Positions 58,798 through 64,000 of a DNA stretch of 64,000 bases are shown here, piece by piece. Numbering within the stretch: the first letter of the stretch is position 1; every line of letters begins with the position of its first letter. The notes below the pieces were generated by a model. That model saw only the letters and a program-made list of their open reading frames with translations. It was not told the DNA's origin and made no database searches. Origin of the DNA: an uncultured Nitrospira sp. (GTDB lineage Bacteria; Nitrospirota; Nitrospiria; Nitrospirales; Nitrospiraceae); the NCBI GenBank assembly GCA_902500785.1, contig CABVRW010000016.1, positions 1 through 64,000 on the forward strand. The letters are read 5' to 3'. Both the position numbers and the translations under genes were made by a program.

Positions 58798-60858
58798 TTA
58801 TGAGGGCAGTCTTGGAGGACGAGTGATTTCCAGCTTTTTCATGCGGTGTTGGAGGGTCGACCGTTTCATGCCTAATTTCTCGGCTGCCCCCTGCTTGCCC
58901 GCCAAGATCCAATTGGTTCGGGAGAGTGTTTCGACGATGTGAGCGCGTTCGGCCTCTGCCAGCGTGCGTGGCTCGGGAGCCTGCTCATCCTCACAACCTA
59001 GCCCATCCAATTCGTCGATGGTCAGAATCGATCCATGGCTCACGATGACGGCGCGCTCGATCACATGCTCGAGTTCGCGGACATTTCCGGGCCAGTCGTA
59101 TGCAGACAGAGCCTTGAGCGCTGCGCTGTTGATTCGTGTGAGGGACTTTCGGTGGCGGAGACTGTATTTTTGTGTAAAGTGGCGCGCCAGCAGCGGGATA
59201 TCCTCGCGCCGTTCCCGCAGAGCCGGCAGGCGGAGCGGAAACACATTGAGGCGATAGAACAGATCCGCGCGAAACGCGCCGCGTTTGATGGCTTGATCCA
59301 GATCGACGTTGGTGGCGGCCAGGACTCGCACATCGACACGAATGGTTTGGCTTCCACCGACCCGATTGAATTCTTGTGCCTCCAGCACGCGCAGGAGTTT
59401 CATTTGCAAATCGATCGGGAGTTCTCCCACCTCGTCCAGAAAAATCGTGCCTCCGTGCGCCAATTCAAAGCGGCCCAGTTTGCGGGAGGTCGCGTTGGTG
59501 AAGGCGCCCCTTTCATGACCGAAGAGTTCGGACTCGATGAGGGTGGGTGGAAGCGCGGCACAGTTCACCGTAATCAGCGCGTTCTGTTGGCGCGGCGAGA
59601 GTTGGTGAATAGCTTGCGCCACCAGTTCCTTGCCCGTACCGGTTTCTCCGGTAATGAGAACGGTGGAATCGGTGGGGGCCACCTGTTCAATGGCCTTGAG
59701 CGACTTCTGAAGCGCGGCGCTGTCGCCGACTAGGCTTTTCAGGTCCAGAGACGCGCCCATCTCGTTCCGAAGATAGACGTTCTCCTGCTCCAATTGATCC
59801 TTGAGCTGTCGGATCTCGTCGTACGCCGAGAGGTTGGCGATGGCGTGCGACAGATGAAAGCCGATTTGTTCCACCAGCGCCAGGTCGCGTTCGGAGAAGG
59901 CGTTTCGCCGTTTGCTCCCGATCGCCAGGAAGCCATAGGGCGCTCCATGCACCAGCAGTGGACAGAGCATGGCGGAGAACACGCCGAGTGATTCGAAATA
60001 ACCATGTTCCGCAAATCGCTCCTGGTTGTGTCCGGTCAAGAGCAGAGGTTTGCCCGTGGCCAGGATTTCGGCCGCCGCCATGCGTTCGAACGGAAATTGT
60101 CGCAACGCATTCTGGTCGACCGCCACGCCTTCGCAGGAGACGATTTCAAACCAGCGGTTGCGGGAGTCGCCGACAAATCGCACAAGACCGGTCACGTCGT
60201 GGTGAATGACCTCCCGGAGAATCGGTTGAATCGAATGGATCAGGTTGTTGAGGGTCATCGTGCCGAATATGACCTGGCTGTTGATCGCGACTAACGTGTT
60301 GCGTTCTTCGGCGGCTAAAACGGCGGTCAGGACCGGGGCGACGTGGAGACCCAACAGGTCGAAAAACACACGGTCCTCTTCAGAAAAAGTGTCGGGCCTT
60401 CCCGGCGACACGGCCGCCATGATGGCTAGCGTCTTGACCATCGCGCCGGCTCCGGACTCCGAAGGCATTCGGATCGGGGAGACCAGGACTGAGGTGCCCC
60501 GGCAGATTTGTGGATCGAGGGCCTGCGCCTCGGTCCAAGGAGAGGCGCTGAGGTCGTTCGTCACTATGGCCTGTCCGGCGAGCACCGCCGCTTCCTTGAT
60601 GGTTCCGGCTCCCGGCAATTGAGCGATGGGATAGGCGTGGGAGGCAGGGTCGCGTAAACTCTCCGATACAGGGGAGAACGCTGCGGTAGTTTCGCTGTAC
60701 AAGTAGAGGCCGATGACGTCGCAGCTCAGGACAGGTGCAAGCTCACGTTGGAGGCGTTCGTCGAACTCGCGGAGTGTTTTCGCCTGGAGCAGTGCACTGA
60801 GAATGCGAAAGTGATCCCGCGTAGTTGTCGTGGTGCCCATATGTGGGCACATTAGCAT
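58798..60858 (-). CDS. Sigma-54-dependent transcriptional activator, GAF-GAF-AAA-HTH
   Basis: Up to 686 residues. Two GAF domains (about 25-185 and 205-345) are followed by a short coiled coil, the AAA+ domain (about 375-610) and a Fis-type HTH (about 640-680). The Walker A is GETGTGKE (404-411) and Walker B is GTIFLDEVGE. The sigma-54-contacting loop reads GAFTNA (451-456) rather than the common GAFTGA. It resembles FhlA. The start is unsure: ATGs at 60858, 60852 and 60840 lie within or next to the inverted repeat at 60834-60849, and none has a strong ribosome site. Confidence 0.92.
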   Translation of the reverse strand: MLMCPHMGTTTTTRDHFRILSALLQAKTLREFDERLQRELAPVLSCDVIGLYLYSETTAAFSPVSESLRDPASHAYPIAQLPGAGTIKEAAVLAGQAIVTNDLSASPWTEAQALDPQICRGTSVLVSPIRMPSESGAGAMVKTLAIMAAVSPGRPDTFSEEDRVFFDLLGLHVAPVLTAVLAAEERNTLVAINSQVIFGTMTLNNLIHSIQPILREVIHHDVTGLVRFVGDSRNRWFEIVSCEGVAVDQNALRQFPFERMAAAEILATGKPLLLTGHNQERFAEHGYFESLGVFSAMLCPLLVHGAPYGFLAIGSKRRNAFSERDLALVEQIGFHLSHAIANLSAYDEIRQLKDQLEQENVYLRNEMGASLDLKSLVGDSAALQKSLKAIEQVAPTDSTVLITGETGTGKELVAQAIHQLSPRQQNALITVNCAALPPTLIESELFGHERGAFTNATSRKLGRFELAHGGTIFLDEVGELPIDLQMKLLRVLEAQEFNRVGGSQTIRVDVRVLAATNVDLDQAIKRGAFRADLFYRLNVFPLRLPALRERREDIPLLARHFTQKYSLRHRKSLTRINSAALKALSAYDWPGNVRELEHVIERAVIVSHGSILTIDELDGLGCEDEQAPEPRTLAEAERAHIVETLSRTNWILAGKQGAAEKLGMKRSTLQHRMKKLEITRPPRLPS
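60834..60849. promoter_or_regulatory. Inverted repeat at the activator gene start
   Basis: TGCCCA-TATG-TGGGCA, extended by one pair to GTGCCCATATGTGGGCAC (60833-60850). It is the reverse complement of the 58781-58796 site, base for base. It overlaps the possible start codons of the activator gene, so binding there could repress its own expression. Confidence 0.6.
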
Positions 60859-60927
60859 GTCTCAGTTATCAATGGAAAGCCGAAGAAGGCCGAGTGGCAA
60901 GGCCTGAATGGTCAGCCTGGCAGGTTG

Positions 60928-62397
60928 CTAGCGCTCACGATCGGTATGTCGTGCCTTGAGCGCATCCAGGCGAGGTTTGTCGAGCGTGACGTAGATGGTT
61001 TTTTCTTGGGTGACGGTCACCGCTCCTGGTGCTTGACCCTTCGCCTTTTTGACCCACTTACGGCGCGTATAGATGACGTCGCCCTTGCCGCTTTTTTTAA
61101 GATCGCTATAGAGCAGCGCCAGTGTGGCTGCGTCCCGTATCGTTTCGGGCGGCGGTTCGGTGCCTTTTTCCAGGCGCACGACGACATGTGAGCCCGGTGT
61201 GCCCCGAGCATGGAGCCAGAGGTCTTCGCTCTTGGCTAGGCTGAATGTCAATTCGTCGTTCTCGCGGGCGTTGCGTCCGACAAAGATCTGATGGCCGTCG
61301 GATGAGATGAAACGTCGAAACGGTCCGCGGTGTGTCTCGACGGCGGCTCTCTTCCGACCGGTACGCGAGATGGGGGACATCGTGGTTCGTGGTTCACGAT
61401 TCGGCGCCTGCCAGGTTCCATTCTTGATAGTCGCTAACTCGGTCTGCAGTTGCTGGACTTCCACCTCAATGGCCGCCACGCGCGGAGAAATTTCCCGCTG
61501 AGCCGATACGAACTTCCGATACTTGGCGAAGTAAGCATCCATGTTGGCCTGCGGCCCTTTGGTGGGATCGAGCGGAATGGTCAATTCCGGCAGTCGCTCA
61601 TCGTAATAATCCACGACCGAGGCGTTGGTCAGCCCTTTCTTGAGCAAGCCGAGATTGGCTTTCAACAGTTCGCCGTATCGTGCGTAGGGTTCGTATCGTC
61701 CGGCCTGTTCGAGATCGCGACGGAGCGCTGACATGCGGCGCAGGAGTTTCTTGAGGTGCTTCCGCAGAATCGACTCTCGCTCCCGGATCTGTGTGAGATG
61801 CGACAGCTCGGCTTCGCGATCCCGGTAGAGGGTCTCCAGTCTCGATGAGAGCGGGAAGGGATCGGACTCGGTCGGAGGCTGAGGCTTCGACTCGGGTCCG
61901 GGCGTGGCCACGTCGGACGGCGATGATCGCAACGGCGTCGGCGACGGTGCCTGATAGGCCTGGCCCACCCGGTCTCTATTGTGACGAAGCGTCGCGAGCA
62001 CGCGCGACTCTCCGTCGAGTAAAAGCAGGTCCGCATGACGACCGAACAGTTCTGCGATCAACGCGACTGGCCCGTCCCGACTCGTCAGGTCCAGTCGAAC
62101 GATGCGATCGCCGGGTATTTGTGCAAGGCCATCAATACGCGCGCCCTGTATCCGTGCCCGCAGCAGTTGGCAGAATGCCGGCGGGGTCGGCGGGTTGGGA
62201 AGACTCTCACCAACGAGGTGTATCCGTGCGGTTCCGTCGCGCACGGAACAGAGCAACCGACGAGTGTGCCCGGGGACACGAACCTCCAACAACAGAGAGG
62301 AGGAGGACGGTTGGAAGATTTTCTGGATCCAGCCTTCGGCCAGGGCCGGCGCCAGTTCTTGAACAATGCAACCAATTTCTGTCGCGGTCAGCGCCAT
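60928..62397 (-). CDS. RqcH/NFACT-family protein
   Basis: A 489-residue protein. The NFACT-N domain spans about 1-180 (MALTATEIGCIVQELAPAL..., then LTSRDGPVALIAELFGRHADLLLLD). A helical HhH and coiled-coil middle covers about 190-340. The NFACT-R (DUF814) domain is at about 365-485, with GRNARENDELTF and DLWLHARGTPGSHVVVR. Such proteins bind stalled 50S-peptidyl-tRNA complexes and add Ala tails (RqcH/Rqc2). ATG at 62397 starts the domain; the upstream ORF part is unlikely to be translated. Confidence 0.9.
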   Translation of the reverse strand: MALTATEIGCIVQELAPALAEGWIQKIFQPSSSSLLLEVRVPGHTRRLLCSVRDGTARIHLVGESLPNPPTPPAFCQLLRARIQGARIDGLAQIPGDRIVRLDLTSRDGPVALIAELFGRHADLLLLDGESRVLATLRHNRDRVGQAYQAPSPTPLRSSPSDVATPGPESKPQPPTESDPFPLSSRLETLYRDREAELSHLTQIRERESILRKHLKKLLRRMSALRRDLEQAGRYEPYARYGELLKANLGLLKKGLTNASVVDYYDERLPELTIPLDPTKGPQANMDAYFAKYRKFVSAQREISPRVAAIEVEVQQLQTELATIKNGTWQAPNREPRTTMSPISRTGRKRAAVETHRGPFRRFISSDGHQIFVGRNARENDELTFSLAKSEDLWLHARGTPGSHVVVRLEKGTEPPPETIRDAATLALLYSDLKKSGKGDVIYTRRKWVKKAKGQAPGAVTVTQEKTIYVTLDKPRLDALKARHTDRER

Positions 62398-62493
62398 TTT
62401 CGGTACGTCGCTCCCAGCCCGCCGGCATAGTGCCGAACTTTGATTTGCCACGGGCAGATAGGTTTTCAGCAGTGTTAGCCGATTCTACCCATT

Positions 62494-62511
62494 TTGGTCC
62501 CATGAGACCAA
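62494..62511. repeat. Inverted repeat in the rqcH/Zn-ribbon divergent region
   Basis: TTGGTC (62494-62499) and GACCAA (62506-62511) are separated by CCATGA. It lies 97 bp upstream of the RqcH start in the region between divergent genes and may be an operator. Confidence 0.3.
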
Positions 62512-62716
62512 TTCGGTCACAGCCGAGTCAATTTGTCACGAGAGGATCGGTTTTGGCGTGATGGCATCATTCGGCCGGCGAAAGAAATGACGTCGGCGAA
62601 TCGGTGGCATCTACATTGCTTCTTTCCAGGTCGGACGGTTGTTGAGTGGGTGATGTGGCAACGGATCTCTCAGGGCATGAAGGACATCTCAGAGACTGTC
62701 CGAAGGGAGGCGACTC

Positions 62717-62944
62717 ATGACGTGCACGCGATGTGAAGGACTGATGGTGACGGATGATTTGGTCGATCTTCAGGAAAGTTATCACCCCATGCGGCTTCGT
62801 GGGCATCGGTGCCTGAGTTGCGGCAATGTGGTGGATTCGTTGATCCAGTGCCATCGCATGGTGCAGAACTCCCATCTCCATCCTGTCCCTCTATTGGCTC
62901 CGGAGAAGCCGCTGCTCTTCGATCTCATCAGGCTGACGGCGTAG
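62717..62944 (+). CDS. Small zinc-ribbon protein
   Basis: A 75-residue protein with paired CxxC motifs, C3-T-R-C6 and C32-L-S-C35, forming a treble-clef or ribbon zinc site. ATG at 62717 has AAGGGAGGCG upstream. The tail is short and hydrophobic (PLLFDLIRLTA). No named family; such proteins are often small regulators or translation-associated factors. A GC-rich hairpin follows the stop. Confidence 0.75.
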   Translation: MTCTRCEGLMVTDDLVDLQESYHPMRLRGHRCLSCGNVVDSLIQCHRMVQNSHLHPVPLLAPEKPLLFDLIRLTA

Positions 62945-62945
62945 G

Positions 62946-62976
62946 CCCGCGCGAAACCGGCGCCGTTTCGCGCGGG
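62946..62976 (+). terminator. GC-rich hairpin after the Zn-ribbon gene
   Basis: A 12-bp perfect stem, CCCGCGCGAAAC (62946-62957) with GTTTCGCGCGGG (62965-62976), and a 7-nt loop begin 1 bp after the stop. No T-run follows, so it is not a classical intrinsic terminator. It could mark a Rho site or protect the 3' end. Confidence 0.45.
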
Positions 62977-63179
62977 TGTCCGTCGGAGCCAGGGATTTCC
63001 GCGCGTACTCCTCTGATCAGACTTGACCGCCTCGTGGACTCCTGCCCCGTACTGTCCCCTTTTGACTCAGCGCAAGCGACGCCCTTTGTCGGTCCGTCAG
63101 CGTGTTGGCTTGTCAGCCGTCGGGCACTCGCGTAGAGTGCGCGCGCGACACCTGATGTGTTCCGGAAAGGCGATGGATC

Positions 63180-64000
63180 ATGACGGTACTTGATGCGCCG
63201 ATACTCGAACGGCTGATGTCGGAATTCCGGCGCTCGATGCGCGGGTTGCTCACGGATGTCTGCCAGGATTTCGAACAACATTATGCCGACGCTGTGCGCA
63301 CCTTCGAATTGCCGATCGATTGGTTTCGCAGGCTGGAGCAGTCGTTCACATCTGCCGAATACAGCAATGGGAAGGTAGTCGGGTGGATCGAGTCGTTGAA
63401 CGATCTGCTGTATTTTGTCGATATCCTGGTTCAGGTACGGCGGGAGCGATCGCGTGGAGACATCGCCGAGCAGCTCCGCGGGGAGTTTAAAGAAAAATTC
63501 TACGAGCACGGCTATGTCGATGAGATTTTCCCCACAGGTCGGCCTGAACCCCGCCTGCTTCTCTCCCGCCTCACCGCGTTCTGTCGACGGCTGGCGCGGG
63601 AAATCACGCAAGAGTCTGTATGTCTCGCTCCTCACTTGGCCTGCGCGTGGGTGGCGCAGCAGCGAGGGGAGGCATGGCTGGTGCCCTGTGATTTGAATGC
63701 GAACGTTGAACGCGTCGAGCTGCCGTGGGTGTGTGTGGTGGGCACGGCGGGCTTGTCCTATGCCGCACATGGCCAGGTTCGTTCGGCGCTCATGCGTGCG
63801 GGAGGGCAGGCGGAATTTATGATCAGGGCATCCGGGATCGATCTTCTGGTCGACGATCGGGCCTATCCCATGGTCGAATGCGGTGCGGACGTGCGGTGGT
63901 ATTGGCGCCGCATCGAGCCCCTCTGCCTGCGAGAGAGTCAATACGGCCCGCTCGTTCTCGGGCCGACGCTGGTCTATGGAACGAACAAGGCGCCGGTGGC
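63180..64000 (+). CDS. Unknown protein, 3' truncated by the window edge
   Basis: An open frame of 273 full codons from ATG 63180 to the end, with no stop. GGAAAGG lies 9-15 bases upstream. The product begins MTVLDAPILERLMSEFRRSM and is soluble and mostly alpha-helical at first, with no signal peptide. Later parts contain beta strands (WLVPCDLNANVERVELPWVCVVG, IDLLVDDRAYPMVEC). I do not recognise a family. The antisense ORF at 62928-63941 is a shadow of it. Confidence 0.75.
   Translation, partial: MTVLDAPILERLMSEFRRSMRGLLTDVCQDFEQHYADAVRTFELPIDWFRRLEQSFTSAEYSNGKVVGWIESLNDLLYFVDILVQVRRERSRGDIAEQLRGEFKEKFYEHGYVDEIFPTGRPEPRLLLSRLTAFCRRLAREITQESVCLAPHLACAWVAQQRGEAWLVPCDLNANVERVELPWVCVVGTAGLSYAAHGQVRSALMRAGGQAEFMIRASGIDLLVDDRAYPMVECGADVRWYWRRIEPLCLRESQYGPLVLGPTLVYGTNKAPV

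Noticed and set aside
62928-63941. 337-residue minus-strand ORF
   Set aside because: It overlaps the plus-strand ORF from 63180, which has a ribosome site. The minus-strand product has a composition typical of a shadow (many R, H, P) and no domain.
1-64000. Insertion sequences, prophage or integrase-associated islands
   Set aside because: No transposase, integrase (apart from the Xer recombinase, whose full catalytic set and length fit a housekeeping enzyme) or flanking direct repeats were found.

Overview
The window looks like chromosomal DNA of a Nitrospira-type bacterium (phylum Nitrospirota). This placement is inferred from gene content and high GC, not from a marker gene: there is no rRNA here. 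Supporting traits are a complete Tol-Pal block, many diderm lipoproteins, c-type cytochromes, molybdenum-cofactor genes next to a multihaem cytochrome, and FGE-like and caspase-like extracytoplasmic proteins. No insertion sequence, prophage or CRISPR array was seen.

Layout. 1-10.8 kb holds small exported proteins (SlyD-like FKBP, FGE-like protein, coiled-coil lipoprotein), an MBL-fold hydrolase, an exported DUF151 protein, a PilZ protein, trpS and an LpoA-like protein. 10.9-12.4 kb has a Xer recombinase and two tRNAs (Val, Asp). 12.4-19.6 kb is tolQ-tolR-tolA-tolB-pal plus two CpoB/YbgF-like genes. 19.6-26 kb is mutL, miaA, mtnP, a PfkB-family kinase, a PilF-like lipoprotein and a RodZ-like protein in one tight run. 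26.4-26.9 kb is a monohaem cytochrome c with its own promoter and terminator. 27-34.2 kb carries a caspase-fold lipoprotein without a catalytic Cys, a NodU-type carbamoyltransferase, a large membrane protein and a GT2 glycosyltransferase. 34.4-43.3 kb is an HtrA protease, tatC, an Mrp/NBP35-like ATPase, moeA, mobB, a six-haem cytochrome, an ABC-2 exporter and a 2OG-Fe(II) oxygenase.

43.4-50.5 kb, all on the minus strand, is an accessory-looking cell-surface or secondary-metabolite cluster. It contains an XRE/cupin regulator, a Wzt-like ATPase without a permease, an acyl carrier protein, a MaoC/hotdog-SDR fusion, an FkbH-type HAD protein and a serine-acetyltransferase-like protein. It is followed by about 0.87 kb of apparently non-coding DNA with two adjacent palindromes.

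51.4-64 kb has an RRM protein, an exported laminin-G-like protein and a TPR protein. Then comes a five-gene operon (unknown protein, DevC-like permease, DevA-like ATPase, DevB/HlyD-like adaptor, TolC-like factor) with 4-bp overlaps at every junction. Directly upstream is a GAF-GAF sigma-54 activator gene. The same 16-bp inverted repeat lies at the activator's start and just after its stop. A sigma-54-like -24/-12 element precedes the exporter operon. I read this as a self-contained sigma-54-controlled efflux circuit, the most testable new system in the window. The window ends with an RqcH/NFACT gene, a small Zn-ribbon gene and an unknown ORF cut by the edge.
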